Assembly: GCF_016901995.1 (NCBI RefSeq)
Contig: NZ_JACJLE010000039.1
Span: 1 to 42,332, forward strand
Length of the DNA stretch: 42,332 nucleotides
Direction of reading: 5' to 3'
DNA from: Bacteroides caecigallinarum
GTDB lineage: Bacteria > Bacteroidota > Bacteroidia > Bacteroidales > Bacteroidaceae
Every line of letters starts with the position of its first letter. The first letter of the stretch is position 1. The notes under the pieces are model-generated. The model was not told where the DNA came from. It ran no database searches and worked only from the letters and a program-made list of their open reading frames with translations. This document shows positions 17,710 to 27,232 of this stretch, piece by piece. The translations under genes were made by a program, and so were the position numbers.

Positions 17710-20337
17710 TTATTTTTTCAAGGCAGCGATACTTTCTTTCAGTGCTGCAATCTTGGTTTCTGCGTCAGCCTGTTTCTTGCGTTCCATTTCAATAACGTTA
17801 GCCGGAGCCTTGCTTACAAACTTCTCGTTGCTTAGCTTCTTCATTACACTCATGAGGAATCCTTCCTGATATTTCAGGTCTGCTTCAAGTTTCTTCAGCT
17901 CTTCTTCCACATTGATAAGGTTGCCCAGAGGAACTGCATATTCAGTTGTACCAACCATGAACGAGGCTGCACCTTCTGCCTTGGCATCTACCTGTGCTAT
18001 TTCAGAAAGGTTACATAACTTCTCTATCACAGCATTGAAGTCTGCTACAGGGCTTTCTCCAACCACTTCAAGATTCAAAGCCTCTTTCTGAGCAATGTTC
18101 TTCTGAAGTCTGATAGTACGGATGCCACCGATAACTTCTTTTACAGCTTCAAATTTGTTTATGATAGTTTCATCGTAAGTCTCTGTCATATTAAGAGTCT
18201 GAGTCATGATGCTTTCACCATCCTTGCGGTCATAGATGTGCTGCCACAACTCTTCAGTGATGAATGGCATGAACGGATGCAGAAGCTTGAGCAGTGTGTC
18301 GAAGAAACTTAAAGTCTTTTCGTAAGTCACGCTGTCGATAGGCTGTCCGTATGCAGGTTTCACCATTTCAAGATACCAGCTTGAGAATTCGTCCCAGAAC
18401 AGTTTGTAAACTACCATAAGAGCCTCGCTCAGACGGTATTTGCCGAACAGGTCGTTTACTTCAGCTGTAGTCTTTGCAAGCATAGCTTCGAACCATTCAG
18501 TTGCCAGGCGTGCGTATTCAGGCTGTTCGTTTCCTTCTACGTTCCATCCCTTAACCAGGCGGAATGCGTTCCATATCTTGTTGTTGAAGTTACGTCCCTG
18601 TTCGCAGAGAGCATCATCAAACAGGATATCGTTTCCTGCAGGAGCAGCAAGCATCATACCCATACGTACACCGTCGGCACCATATTTATCAATCAGTTCA
18701 AGCGGGTCAGGCGAGTTACCAAGTGACTTGGACATCTTACGACCGATTTTATCGCGCACGATACCTGTGAAATATACATTCTTGAAAGGCATGTCGCCCA
18801 TATATTCATATCCTGCCATAATCATACGTGCTACCCAGAAGAAGATGATATCCGGTCCTGTTACAAGGTCGGCAGTAGGGTAGTAGTATTTTATTTCCTC
18901 GTTGCCCGGATTGTTGATTCCGTCGAACAGAGAGATAGGCCACAACCATGAAGAGAACCATGTGTCCAGACAGTCTTCATCCTGACGGAGGTCTTCAATC
19001 TTCATGTCCTTGTTGCCTGTTTTCTCGATTGCAAGTTTCAAAGCTTCTTCAGCTGTTTCTGCCACTACGAATCCGCCCTGAGGCAAGAAGTAAGCAGGAA
19101 TTCTGTGTCCCCACCATAACTGACGGCTGATACACCAGTCCTTGATGTTCTCCATCCAGTACTTGTATGTGTTCTTGTATTTTGCAGGATAGAATTTCAG
19201 TTCATCGTTCATTACAGGTGGCAACGCCATGTCTGCAAAGTGTTTCATCTTGAGGAACCACTGCATTGACAGCTTAGGTTCGATGGCAACGTTTGTACGT
19301 TCAGAGAAACCGACCTTGTTGTTGTAAGCTTCAACTTTTTCAAGAAGGCCTGCTGCTGCAAGATCTTTTTCTATCTGTTCGCGAACGTCGAAACGGTCCA
19401 TGCCTACATACATTCCGGCAGCTTCGCTGATAGTACCGTTGTCATTGAAAATATCTATTGACTGGAGGTTATATTTTTCACCCAGCATGTAGTCGTTTAC
19501 GTCGTGTGCAGGAGTAACTTTCAAGCATCCTGTACCGAATTCGATATCAACGTAGTCATCTTCGATAACAGGGATTACTCTGTTCACCAATGGAACAATC
19601 ACTTTCTTGCCCTTAAGCCATTCGTTTTTAGGGTCGTTAGGATTTATACACATTGCAGTATCACCCATGATAGTTTCCGGACGTGTAGTGGCAACTACGG
19701 CGTAGCGTCCTTCAGCATCGCCTTCAACCTTATATCTCAGGTAGTAGAGTTTGCTGTGTTCTTCCTTGTAGATTACTTCTTCGTCAGAAAGTGCTGTCAG
19801 GGCTTTAGGGTCCCAGTTCACCATACGTACACCGCGGTAGATCAGTCCTTTGTTGTAAAGATCAACAAATACCTTTATCACACTCTTGCTTCTTTCTTCG
19901 TCCATAGTGAAAGCCGTGCGGTCCCAGTCGCATGAAGCGCCAAGTTTGCGCAACTGTTTCAGGATTATGCCTCCGTGTTCGTGAGTCCATTCCCAAGCAT
20001 GTTTCAGGAATTCCTCTCTGGTGAGGTCGGTTTTCTTTATTCCCTGTTGAGCCAGTTTGTTTACCACCTTGGCTTCTGTAGCGATAGATGCGTGGTCTGT
20101 ACCCGGAACCCAGCATGCGTTCTTGCCCATCATACGGGCACGACGTACCAGGATGTCCTGTATAGTATTGTTAAGCATGTGTCCCATGTGGAGCACTCCG
20201 GTCACGTTTGGTGGCGGGATTACGACGGTATATGGTTCGCGTCCGTCCGGTTTAGAACTGAAAAGTTTGTTGTCCAGCCAATACTGGTACCATTTCCCTT
20301 CCACATCTGCGGGATTGTACTTACTTGCTAATTCCAT
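17710..20337 (-). CDS. valS: Valine--tRNA ligase
   Basis: Encodes 875 residues, the usual length. The class I HIGH-type motif is LHMGHML (His50, His53) after PPPNVTG, and the KMSKS loop lies at 534-538. The editing domain, WWGH segment, anticodon-binding region and C-terminal coiled coil (about 805-875, rich in Lys and Glu) are all present. It charges tRNA-Val in the cytoplasm and edits mischarged threonine. It has its own promoter upstream and shares a bidirectional terminator with the MBL-fold gene. Confidence 0.98.
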   Translation of the reverse strand: MELASKYNPADVEGKWYQYWLDNKLFSSKPDGREPYTVVIPPPNVTGVLHMGHMLNNTIQDILVRRARMMGKNACWVPGTDHASIATEAKVVNKLAQQGIKKTDLTREEFLKHAWEWTHEHGGIILKQLRKLGASCDWDRTAFTMDEERSKSVIKVFVDLYNKGLIYRGVRMVNWDPKALTALSDEEVIYKEEHSKLYYLRYKVEGDAEGRYAVVATTRPETIMGDTAMCINPNDPKNEWLKGKKVIVPLVNRVIPVIEDDYVDIEFGTGCLKVTPAHDVNDYMLGEKYNLQSIDIFNDNGTISEAAGMYVGMDRFDVREQIEKDLAAAGLLEKVEAYNNKVGFSERTNVAIEPKLSMQWFLKMKHFADMALPPVMNDELKFYPAKYKNTYKYWMENIKDWCISRQLWWGHRIPAYFLPQGGFVVAETAEEALKLAIEKTGNKDMKIEDLRQDEDCLDTWFSSWLWPISLFDGINNPGNEEIKYYYPTADLVTGPDIIFFWVARMIMAGYEYMGDMPFKNVYFTGIVRDKIGRKMSKSLGNSPDPLELIDKYGADGVRMGMMLAAPAGNDILFDDALCEQGRNFNNKIWNAFRLVKGWNVEGNEQPEYARLATEWFEAMLAKTTAEVNDLFGKYRLSEALMVVYKLFWDEFSSWYLEMVKPAYGQPIDSVTYEKTLSFFDTLLKLLHPFMPFITEELWQHIYDRKDGESIMTQTLNMTETYDETIINKFEAVKEVIGGIRTIRLQKNIAQKEALNLEVVGESPVADFNAVIEKLCNLSEIAQVDAKAEGAASFMVGTTEYAVPLGNLINVEEELKKLEADLKYQEGFLMSVMKKLSNEKFVSKAPANVIEMERKKQADAETKIAALKESIAALKK

Positions 20338-20384
20338 GATTTATATCTAATTATTATTTGTTTTTACGAAATGTATAATCGGTT

Positions 20385-20417
20385 GCAAAATTAATAAAAG
20401 TTGTTCGAAAATTCAAT
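20385..20417 (-). promoter_or_regulatory. Promoter of valS
   Basis: On the minus strand TAATTTTGC (complement of 20385-20393) is a good -7 element and ATTG (complement of 20414-20417) lies 20 bases upstream. I see no T-box or other leader structure in the roughly 45-base leader. Confidence 0.6.
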
Positions 20418-20441
20418 ATAATGACCTATAGTCTTTATGAC

Positions 20442-21590
20442 TTATTCCGGACGACGATATTGTTTTCTTTTCCAGAAATTGAATCCGGCATAAATCTTCA
20501 GGCTTCCAAAGGAATTTGTCATCGAGAAGTTATCTTTTCTATAGTCGTAGGTGTGTAGTATTAGTGTGGCTCCTACATAGTATTTGCTGTTGTTCCAGGT
20601 TATTCCGGCTCTGGTTATGAGGTCGAAGTTTATATCCTTCACCCACTGTGTCCAGTCAGAATTAGGAGTAGTAAGTGTGTCGTTTATTCTCGCTTTTTTA
20701 TATCCGATGGCAGGAAGTAATGAAATATTAAGAAGACAGTTTTTGGCAAAGACCCAGTTGTAGCCGTATCCGAGGCTTAAATTAAAGTCTGTATATGCAA
20801 GCTTGTTGAAGTTTAATGAAGGACGTATCTGATCCTTGATTTCCTGTGGTAGTTTGCTTTGGTCGAAAGTAATGTCATGCTGCGAGAAGGCAAAGCCTGC
20901 CATTAGCGATCCGCAGCTTTTCTTTTGGTTTGTTGACTGGCTGTATGCTGCCGGATATGAATATTTTTCGCTATTGAATATATAGTAGGCATTAAGTCCT
21001 TTAATCTTGCTGTTGAAGCCGTTGAAATTTGTGCCTATATATTTTTCGGCATTATCAAAGTTTTTGCAGGTGGTTATTCTGAAATTGCTTCCTGTTTTTC
21101 GGTAATACAGATCCACACCGAATTTAGCACTGTAAAGGTTGAAAACCATTTCTGTTCTTGGCTTTTCCCTCTCTTTCTTGAATAAGCTGGCCAGATCGAA
21201 CGAGTAGCCCAGGAAAATCCATCTCCATCCGAAATAGACTCCAAGCTTTGTGTTTACTTTTGGTGCGAAACCCAGTAATTGATTACCGTTTTCGCCTGTT
21301 CCGCTCAAGCGATAATGTTCAAACCATGTACTTTGTTCAAGCATCATGGTCAGGTTGTATTTATTGGGCTGTATATAATTCGTGTCCGTTGCGTTAAACC
21401 ATTCAACGCTTCTATTGAAAAACTTTTTGAACGGACTTGTTTGATTGTCGTATTTTAAATCAGACAAACAATTCAGCGAATCGCTTATAGCAGTCTGCAC
21501 ACATTCTTTTTCCTCATTCTGTGCTTTCAGTAAACGTGGAATGAGGAGGAACAGTATTGTTGCTGAAACTAAAAGAATGCGTGCCGACAT
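20442..21590 (-). CDS. DUF4421 family protein, probable outer-membrane barrel
   Basis: Encodes 382 residues with a signal peptide (ILLVSATILFLLIPRLLKAQ). The DTNYIQPNKYNLTMMLEQ segment near residue 70-87 and FGWRWIFLGYSFDL are characteristic of DUF4421. The rest is beta-rich with many aromatic residues, as expected for a 10-14 strand barrel. The C-terminus (INFWKRKQYRRPE) does not end in the usual aromatic residue. It starts 4 bases after the Gfo/Idh/MocA stop and is the last gene of a four-gene operon. I see no clear terminator after it. Confidence 0.75.
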   Translation of the reverse strand: MSARILLVSATILFLLIPRLLKAQNEEKECVQTAISDSLNCLSDLKYDNQTSPFKKFFNRSVEWFNATDTNYIQPNKYNLTMMLEQSTWFEHYRLSGTGENGNQLLGFAPKVNTKLGVYFGWRWIFLGYSFDLASLFKKEREKPRTEMVFNLYSAKFGVDLYYRKTGSNFRITTCKNFDNAEKYIGTNFNGFNSKIKGLNAYYIFNSEKYSYPAAYSQSTNQKKSCGSLMAGFAFSQHDITFDQSKLPQEIKDQIRPSLNFNKLAYTDFNLSLGYGYNWVFAKNCLLNISLLPAIGYKKARINDTLTTPNSDWTQWVKDINFDLITRAGITWNNSKYYVGATLILHTYDYRKDNFSMTNSFGSLKIYAGFNFWKRKQYRRPE

Positions 21591-21594
21591 TTTA

Positions 21595-22584
21595 TTAAAG
21601 TTTATTCAGTATGCGGTCCATAGCCCAGTTGGTAGGAGTGGCGCTGATGCCATCGCAGGTACAGATTGCTTTTCCTTGCAGATGTTCCACTACGGCCTTT
21701 ATCAGTGGTAGCTGCACATGCGGAGGATTGGGTGGAAGTATTTCTTCGCGTCCTCTTTCCGTATGTAAAGCTATAGGGTCGTAAGTGAACACTGAAAAAC
21801 ATATCATGCCTTTGTCTCCTATTATTTCAATTCTGTCTTCTTTTGCAGATTCATGAGCAACAAAACACCATGAGCCGGAACCGGGGAGACCCGAATCGAA
21901 TTTAAAGCATGCGCTTATGGTGTCTTCAGCTTCGTATAAACCGCCACGATTGTTCTTGTATCCTTCAGCTTCGAGTATGCATCCGAACATATCTTGCAGC
22001 AAGTCCAGCTGATGAGGCGCCAGATCGTAGAAATATCCTCCTCCTGCAATAACTGGCTGCACGCGCCACGGAAGGTTCTTGCTGTTATAGTCCAGGGCTC
22101 TTGGAGGTTGTGCAAACCTTATTTGAACATTTATTACGTTTCCTATTTCTCCGGACGTTACAAGTTCCTTCACTTTTTGGAAATACGGCAGATACCGCCT
22201 GTAGTAAGCCACAAAACAAGGAATTCCTGTCTCTTTTGATATTCTGTTTATTCTGGCACAATCTTCGTATGATGCCGCCATAGGTTTTTCTATATACACA
22301 GGCTTTCCTGCTTTCATTGCCATGATGGCAAATGTGGCATGCGAGGATGGAGGTGTTGCTATATATATGGCATTTACTTCTTCATCACCTATCAGCTCCT
22401 GCGCATCAGTGTACCATTTAGGTATGTTGTGTCTTTGAGCGTATGATTTTACTTTTTCTTCATCGCGGCTCATTACGGCAACTACTCTGGATCCTTCCAC
22501 CATATTGAATGCGGGACCGCTTTTCTTTTCTGTCACTTCTCCGCATCCTATGAAACCCCAATTTACCTTATCAAAATTCATCAT
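21595..22584 (-). CDS. Gfo/Idh/MocA family oxidoreductase
   Basis: Encodes 329 residues. The N-terminal Rossmann fold has WGFIGCGEVTEKKSGPAF (9-26) and the family EKPMAASYEDC stretch (about 97-107), whose lysine is catalytic in relatives. The C-terminal alpha/beta domain includes GGYFYDLAPHQLDLLQDMFG, where the histidine acts in catalysis. These enzymes oxidise or reduce sugars and inositols with NAD(P). The specific substrate is not evident. No signal peptide is present, so it is cytoplasmic. It starts 6 bases after the solute-binding gene; two consecutive ATG codons are possible starts. Confidence 0.9.
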   Translation of the reverse strand: MMNFDKVNWGFIGCGEVTEKKSGPAFNMVEGSRVVAVMSRDEEKVKSYAQRHNIPKWYTDAQELIGDEEVNAIYIATPPSSHATFAIMAMKAGKPVYIEKPMAASYEDCARINRISKETGIPCFVAYYRRYLPYFQKVKELVTSGEIGNVINVQIRFAQPPRALDYNSKNLPWRVQPVIAGGGYFYDLAPHQLDLLQDMFGCILEAEGYKNNRGGLYEAEDTISACFKFDSGLPGSGSWCFVAHESAKEDRIEIIGDKGMICFSVFTYDPIALHTERGREEILPPNPPHVQLPLIKAVVEHLQGKAICTCDGISATPTNWAMDRILNKL

Positions 22585-22590
22585 AACAGA

Positions 22591-23406
22591 CTAATAATTT
22601 CGCTTAAAGTATTCGTTATATAAATCTTTGTATTCCTTGGTCTTGATATATCTCTCCAGCCAGCTGTTTATACTGTCAAGCAGTATTGGAGCATTTCTGT
22701 TAACTCCCCATGAGTAGAACTGATTAAAACTTATGTTTGTATTCAGATCAAGATTTTTGAATCTTCTCATATACATTTTTGCGGTTCTTTCATCGCATAC
22801 GGCATAATCAATATCTCCTGCCGATACCATTGCTAATAGTTGTTCTGGCCCATAGTCGGTTATTTCTTCTATGTATATCGAATCGCCTATCTCGTCCATC
22901 AGATTATTGATTCTCATCAGTGCAGGCGAGTCCTTTATTATATGTATGGTCTTGCCGGCAAGTCCTAGAGGGCTGTCAATGCGATTGTCTTCGTCGTTTC
23001 TTTGAATAAGTATCTGTTTCCCGATGGCGAATGGATTTGTAAATAAGATACTGTCTTTCAGTTGTGAGGTAGTTGCAGTTCCCAGTGCAATCATATCGTA
23101 TCTTCCTTCTATGACACCTTTGATTCTTTTCTCAAAACTCATTTCGGGTGTTATTTCAAGTTTTATACCTTTTTCTTTTGCAAAAGCACTTAATACTTCA
23201 TAATCAAACCCGTAGGTCTCTCCCTTGAATATATAATAACTTAGGGCATTGTATTCTGTTACAGCTTTTATGACTCCCGACTCTATAATCCCCTGATAAT
23301 CTCTGGGATAGAACTTTTCCTCAGGATTCTTTCTGGAGAACAATAGTATTATAACAGTCGATACGACTATTATGGATATTATATATTTCAGAATCTTTTT
23401 TGCCAT
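22591..23406 (-). CDS. Membrane-anchored family 3 solute-binding domain protein (MltF N-domain-like)
   Basis: Encodes 271 residues from the ATG at 23406; an upstream TTG at 23436 overlaps the porin gene and is less likely. A single membrane helix near the N-terminus (ILKYIISIIVVSTVIILLF) anchors a periplasmic domain of the SBP_bac_3 type (GVIKAVTEYNALSYYIFKG, then GRYDMIALGTATT and DYAVCDERTAKMY). It resembles the sensor half of MltF but lacks the lytic transglycosylase domain. No ABC permease is nearby, so it is more likely a sensor or regulator than a transporter part. It belongs to the porin operon. Confidence 0.78.
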   Translation of the reverse strand: MAKKILKYIISIIVVSTVIILLFSRKNPEEKFYPRDYQGIIESGVIKAVTEYNALSYYIFKGETYGFDYEVLSAFAKEKGIKLEITPEMSFEKRIKGVIEGRYDMIALGTATTSQLKDSILFTNPFAIGKQILIQRNDEDNRIDSPLGLAGKTIHIIKDSPALMRINNLMDEIGDSIYIEEITDYGPEQLLAMVSAGDIDYAVCDERTAKMYMRRFKNLDLNTNISFNQFYSWGVNRNAPILLDSINSWLERYIKTKEYKDLYNEYFKRNY

Positions 23407-23428
23407 ACACTCAGCCGATTTTATATAG

Positions 23429-25516
23429 TTAATCAAAGAAGTTCCATGAGATGCCTATCTTTAGTCCTCTTGGGTTTAACGGATAATGTGGAGCAAAGAA
23501 ATAACTTCTTTCGCCTGTTCCTTGCACCAGGTTATACATCATCAGGAAAAAGCGAGTACGTTTCAGATGTAAATTTATGTATCCGTTTACCAGTGGATAA
23601 CCTCCAAGCTTATATTTTGTTTCCGGATTCTGCAGATAGAACTGTCCTATTGCCGGTGCATAGTCAGGTGCATAGTATTGTGTAAAATATCTTACGTCTG
23701 CTCCCAATTCCACTGTAAGAACTTTTTTGGCCAGTCCTGCTCTGATGTAGAGATTGTGATAAAGCACAAGATCCGGCAGTGGAAGAACACTGTTGTTACT
23801 GCTTTTCTGATACACAATCTCATTGTCAAGATGTAAGATGCCAAATTTGAAATCTTGCCTTAGTTTGGCGCTGAACACCTGTATGCTTCCTGGGTTCTGC
23901 CTTACAGTAACATTGTTCTTATACGTCTTTATATTGGCATCGTTGGCATCTGTGTATCCTACTGAGACATTGTCCAGATACGTATAGTTAGTGATGTTTT
24001 CCACGCCTGCCTGCAGTTGCGTACGCCAGCGGTCTATACTTAGTCTTCCCTCTATCTTTGTGCGTGTTATCATTGACAGGTCATTGTCCCACCAGTAGTG
24101 TTTCGAATGGAAATGTCTGTAATAGAATGCCGGATTCAGGTTCTTTATATATGCGTTTACATCCAGCCTTACAGTGTCGTTGAACAGACGGAAGTTCAAG
24201 TCTCCTCTTCCTTCTATATTGAATTGTCCTATATCTTCACCCAATATCGCAACTTCACCCAATACATCATAGTGTAAAGTTTTTCCTTGTGCCTTTGTCA
24301 ATTGTCCGCCCACTGACAATACATTCTCCTTGTAGTCTCTCATATATTGTCCAGGAGTACCTTCTATACTGTCTGTCATTGAGAATCTTCTGTGTTCGAA
24401 ACTCAAAAAGGCTGTCAGTCCGGCTTTTGCCCATTTGTTGAACCCTTCTCTAAGTGATATTCCAACCGTATTCTTGACAGACATGTATTTTGTCACGTCA
24501 GTGGAGTCGGTTCCAAGATAGTGGTTTTCGAAATATTTCCTGTTTTGCTCATCGTTGTATGAGATATACTGTCGTGTGTTCATATCCACCTTTACGGTGT
24601 GTATGAAGCTTGTTACCGGAACAAATACTTCTTTTGCTATGGTATCGTTCTCGGTACTTTCATCTTTATAAAATCCCAGATTATATCTGTGTGTCAGGAA
24701 CGCGTGGTATCCTGTATTCTTGTTCCAGATATCTTCGAGGTTAGTCTGTATTTCATACGATTTATACACTCTTCCACCGTCTGCCATTTCTATAGGTGCT
24801 GTCACGTATCGGTCGTCTGCTATACCTCCGTTTTCGGTAACTCTTATGTTGTCGTTTATAAAATTGAAGTGCATTTCGTATTTATCGCCATGATAATATG
24901 CAAACAGGTTACCGTTGAACTGTGCTGTTGACTGGTTCATATATTTACCTCTGCCATATATGTAGTCTATGTCGAAACCGAAACCAAGCCTTTTGTTGGC
25001 ATTAACGGCAAAGTAGGCTTTAAATCTTTCTTCGGCACGTCTTCCTGCTCCGTGTTTGTAATAAGTAAGATTAGTGAACGGAGATTTTGTGTTTGTATAT
25101 TTGACTTTTCCCGGTGTTACAAGAGCAAAATCATAAGGGTCAGTGAAAAACTCCTGTGTGGTTTCTGCCCTTTCGAAGAAAACATGTGATATGCGTGGCG
25201 AGCCAAGATTACCAAGATAAGTATAATGTCCTGTCGGTCCGCCATTGTCGTTTGTGTTTTGAAATCCGAATTGGAGAGTGTCAACCGGTATTGCAGTTTT
25301 TGTCCCGAAACGTTCGTCTATGGTCCATGAACTCAAACCTATGGGCACGGTACTTGCATCAACCACGGCAGTTGTGTCTATAGGATTTCCGTTTCTGTCA
25401 TAACGGTCGCTGCTGAGTCCTGAAGCAGATGAGCCGTATTGGCTTTGCATCATATTTTGTGCGAATGTATTGACGCACACTAATATTAATATAGCTGTAA
25501 TAAGTATCTTTCTCAT
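23429..25516 (-). CDS. Putative porin (Porin_10 family)
   Basis: Encodes 695 residues from the ATG at 25516, which begins MRKILITAILILVCVNTFAQ, a clear signal peptide. Longer in-frame starts reach 25564 but lie upstream of the predicted promoter and weaken the signal peptide. The body is a long beta-barrel with alternating strands and aromatic girdles, ending GISWNFFD. This matches the putative porins of Bacteroidetes that follow a DxxGN-like N-terminal linker. It is the first gene of a four-gene operon. The promoter lies so close that the mRNA may be leaderless. Confidence 0.85.
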   Translation of the reverse strand: MRKILITAILILVCVNTFAQNMMQSQYGSSASGLSSDRYDRNGNPIDTTAVVDASTVPIGLSSWTIDERFGTKTAIPVDTLQFGFQNTNDNGGPTGHYTYLGNLGSPRISHVFFERAETTQEFFTDPYDFALVTPGKVKYTNTKSPFTNLTYYKHGAGRRAEERFKAYFAVNANKRLGFGFDIDYIYGRGKYMNQSTAQFNGNLFAYYHGDKYEMHFNFINDNIRVTENGGIADDRYVTAPIEMADGGRVYKSYEIQTNLEDIWNKNTGYHAFLTHRYNLGFYKDESTENDTIAKEVFVPVTSFIHTVKVDMNTRQYISYNDEQNRKYFENHYLGTDSTDVTKYMSVKNTVGISLREGFNKWAKAGLTAFLSFEHRRFSMTDSIEGTPGQYMRDYKENVLSVGGQLTKAQGKTLHYDVLGEVAILGEDIGQFNIEGRGDLNFRLFNDTVRLDVNAYIKNLNPAFYYRHFHSKHYWWDNDLSMITRTKIEGRLSIDRWRTQLQAGVENITNYTYLDNVSVGYTDANDANIKTYKNNVTVRQNPGSIQVFSAKLRQDFKFGILHLDNEIVYQKSSNNSVLPLPDLVLYHNLYIRAGLAKKVLTVELGADVRYFTQYYAPDYAPAIGQFYLQNPETKYKLGGYPLVNGYINLHLKRTRFFLMMYNLVQGTGERSYFFAPHYPLNPRGLKIGISWNFFD

Positions 25517-25522
25517 ATCGTG

Positions 25523-25554
25523 GCAAAGATAGTGCAAAACGATAGAAGTACAAA
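25523..25554 (-). promoter_or_regulatory. Promoter of the porin operon
   Basis: On the minus strand TTTG (complement of 25551-25554), 19 bases, then TATCTTTGC (complement of 25523-25531) is a near-perfect Bacteroidetes promoter. The expected start site lies within about 0-3 bases of the ATG at 25516. Confidence 0.75.
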
Positions 25555-25621
25555 GCGAAAACATAGTTTTCGGCTTTTAATTCAGGGGTGAGTCCTATCT
25601 TGTCCAAAGATACGATATAAA

Positions 25622-25666
25622 AACGAAAAAAGGAGGATAATCATTATAGATTACTCCTCCTTTTTG
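25622..25666 (-). terminator. Terminator of the 2-oxoacid oxidoreductase operon
   Basis: AAAAAGGAGGA (25627-25637) and TCCTCCTTTTT (25655-25665) form an 11-bp stem with further inner pairing. On the minus strand it runs into six T. The A-rich arm also makes it a possible terminator in the other direction. Confidence 0.85.
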
Positions 25667-25682
25667 GTATATTATTGAGTTA

Positions 25683-26225
25683 TTATGCTTCTTTTATTAT
25701 TTCCATACCGATGCGGATAGCTTCTTCGTTCATCGGTATAAGATGATGGTGACGTTCCGGCAGAGTCTTGCGCAAAGCTTTTACTACACTTTCTGTTGAT
25801 ACTACCGGCATCAGTTTCAGCAATCCGCCAAGTACTATCATGTTGAAAGTCTTTGCCATGTTGCGTTCATTAGCTTCGTCCATAGCATCAATGCGATAAA
25901 CTTTTATATCTTTTCTGGTAGGAGGATTGATAATTCCATATCCGTCGTAGATAAGTATTCCGCCAGGTTTTACCTTACTTTCGAATTTTGCCAGTGATGG
26001 CTGGTTCAATATTATGGCGCAGTCATATTTGCTCAATATTGGTGATGAAATTCTTTCATCGCTCACAATAACCGTTACGTTTGCTGTACCACCTCTCTGT
26101 TCAGGTCCGTATGCCGGCATCCAGGTCACTTCCTTGTTTTCCATCAATCCGGAGTAAGCAAGAATTTTACCCATGGACAAAACTCCCTGTCCTCCAAATC
26201 CGGCTATAATTATTTCATGCTTCAT
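25683..26225 (-). CDS. korC: 2-oxoacid:ferredoxin oxidoreductase, gamma subunit
   Basis: Encodes 180 residues of the POR gamma family: the N-terminal GFGGQGVLSMGK motif (9-20), the MPAYGPEQRGGTAN stretch (about 37-50) and NQPSLAKFESKVKPGG are diagnostic. With the alpha, beta and ferredoxin-like subunits it makes an enzyme that converts a 2-oxoacid and CoA to an acyl-CoA while reducing ferredoxin. The gene order (ferredoxin, alpha, beta, gamma) matches 2-oxoglutarate or branched-chain 2-oxoacid enzymes; the substrate cannot be decided from sequence alone. Confidence 0.88.
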   Translation of the reverse strand: MKHEIIIAGFGGQGVLSMGKILAYSGLMENKEVTWMPAYGPEQRGGTANVTVIVSDERISSPILSKYDCAIILNQPSLAKFESKVKPGGILIYDGYGIINPPTRKDIKVYRIDAMDEANERNMAKTFNMIVLGGLLKLMPVVSTESVVKALRKTLPERHHHLIPMNEEAIRIGMEIIKEA

Positions 26226-26255
26226 TTTCTTTTTGAATAATAGAGTGATTGAATA

Positions 26256-27047
26256 TTATAAAGTAGTGTCCTTCAGGTCGCCTAGAGGGTAGAACGGGAA
26301 CATGTTCTCTTCCATCCATTTGTTGGCTTTTTCAGGTGACATTTTCCATCCAGAGTTACATGTAGATACTATTTCCACCAGGTTAGAGCCTTTACCTTGC
26401 ATAGAATTTTCGAATGCTTTTCTTATGGCTTTCTTTGCCTTGCGGATGGCTGCAACAGTTTGAACAGACTGTCTTGTAACGTAGCATGTGCCTTGCAGTG
26501 TAGCTGCAATTTCAGTCATTTTAAGCGGATAACCGTGTATTTCAGGGTCACGTCCGTAAGGACAAGTAGCTGTTTTCATTCCCACCAGTGTAGTAGGAGC
26601 CATCTGTCCGCCTGTCATACCGTATATAGCGTTATTAATGAAGATGATGGTAATATTTTCACCTCTGTTGAGTGCATGTATAGTTTCTGCTGTACCAATA
26701 CATGCCAAGTCGCCATCTCCCTGATATGTGAACACCAGTCTGTCCGGCCACAGTCTCTTTATTGCAGTGGCAAGTGCTGGCGCACGTCCGTGAGCGGCTT
26801 CCTGACAGTCAATGTCAAGATAGTTATACATGAATACAGCACATCCCACAGGGCTGACACCTATAGCCTTTTCGCTCATTCCCATTTCTTCTATTACTTC
26901 GGCAATAAGCTTGTGTACCACACCGTGGCTACATCCCGGGCAGTAGTGCATTGGGTTATCATTAAGCAGTTTCGGCTTCTGGTAAACCAGATTTTCCGGC
27001 TTCATTATTTCTTCTTTTGTCATATTATTTTCCTCCGTCATTGTCAT
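26256..27047 (-). CDS. korB: 2-oxoacid:ferredoxin oxidoreductase, beta (TPP-binding) subunit
   Basis: Encodes 263 residues from the ATG at 27047, whose ATGA overlaps the stop of the small gene before it. A second ATG at 27023 has GGAGG eight bases upstream, a rare Shine-Dalgarno match for this phylum, and is an equally good start. CPGCSHGVVHKL carries conserved cysteines for an iron-sulfur cluster. GDGDLACIGTAETIHALNR followed by NNAIYGMTGGQ is the thiamine-pyrophosphate and Mg2+ site. It forms the catalytic core with the alpha subunit. Confidence 0.88.
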   Translation of the reverse strand: MTMTEENNMTKEEIMKPENLVYQKPKLLNDNPMHYCPGCSHGVVHKLIAEVIEEMGMSEKAIGVSPVGCAVFMYNYLDIDCQEAAHGRAPALATAIKRLWPDRLVFTYQGDGDLACIGTAETIHALNRGENITIIFINNAIYGMTGGQMAPTTLVGMKTATCPYGRDPEIHGYPLKMTEIAATLQGTCYVTRQSVQTVAAIRKAKKAIRKAFENSMQGKGSNLVEIVSTCNSGWKMSPEKANKWMEENMFPFYPLGDLKDTTL

Positions 27048-27214
27048 AGTAAGAAGCGGAACACGAATTCTATCATCTTCAGGAACAGTGAAGCGCCGCA
27101 TACATAAAAGAATACGGTTTTGTCATCGCCTAAAGTGAAATATAGGATAATAGATGCCAGTGCTCCAATCATGAACAGAATGTTCAATATGTTTCTTATC
27201 TTGTCGTTGTCCAT
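27044..27214 (-). CDS. Small membrane protein in the 2-oxoacid oxidoreductase operon
   Basis: A 56-residue frame starts with ATG at 27214 (MDNDKIRNILNILFMIGA) and stops with TGA at 27044. It has two hydrophobic segments (about 8-27 and 34-55) separated by GDDKT, and ends FVFRFLL. It fills the 185-base gap between the alpha and beta subunit genes, starting 19 bases after one and overlapping the other by ATGA, the pattern of a coupled operon gene. I do not recognise the family. It may tether the enzyme or another partner to the membrane. Confidence 0.7.
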   Translation of the reverse strand: MDNDKIRNILNILFMIGALASIILYFTLGDDKTVFFYVCGASLFLKMIEFVFRFLL

Positions 27215-27232
27215 TATTTATTCTTACTGGGG

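Noticed and set aside
23407..23436. TTG start for the solute-binding protein
   Set aside because: It overlaps the porin stop and adds ten residues with no function; ATG at 23406 directly precedes the membrane anchor.
25517..25564. Upstream in-frame start for the porin
   Set aside because: It would start upstream of the predicted promoter and put 16 residues before a clear signal peptide.
26397..27107. A 236-codon plus-strand frame opposite the beta subunit
   Set aside because: Cys/His/Ser/Phe-rich shadow of the TPP-binding subunit gene; no homology to any family I recognise.
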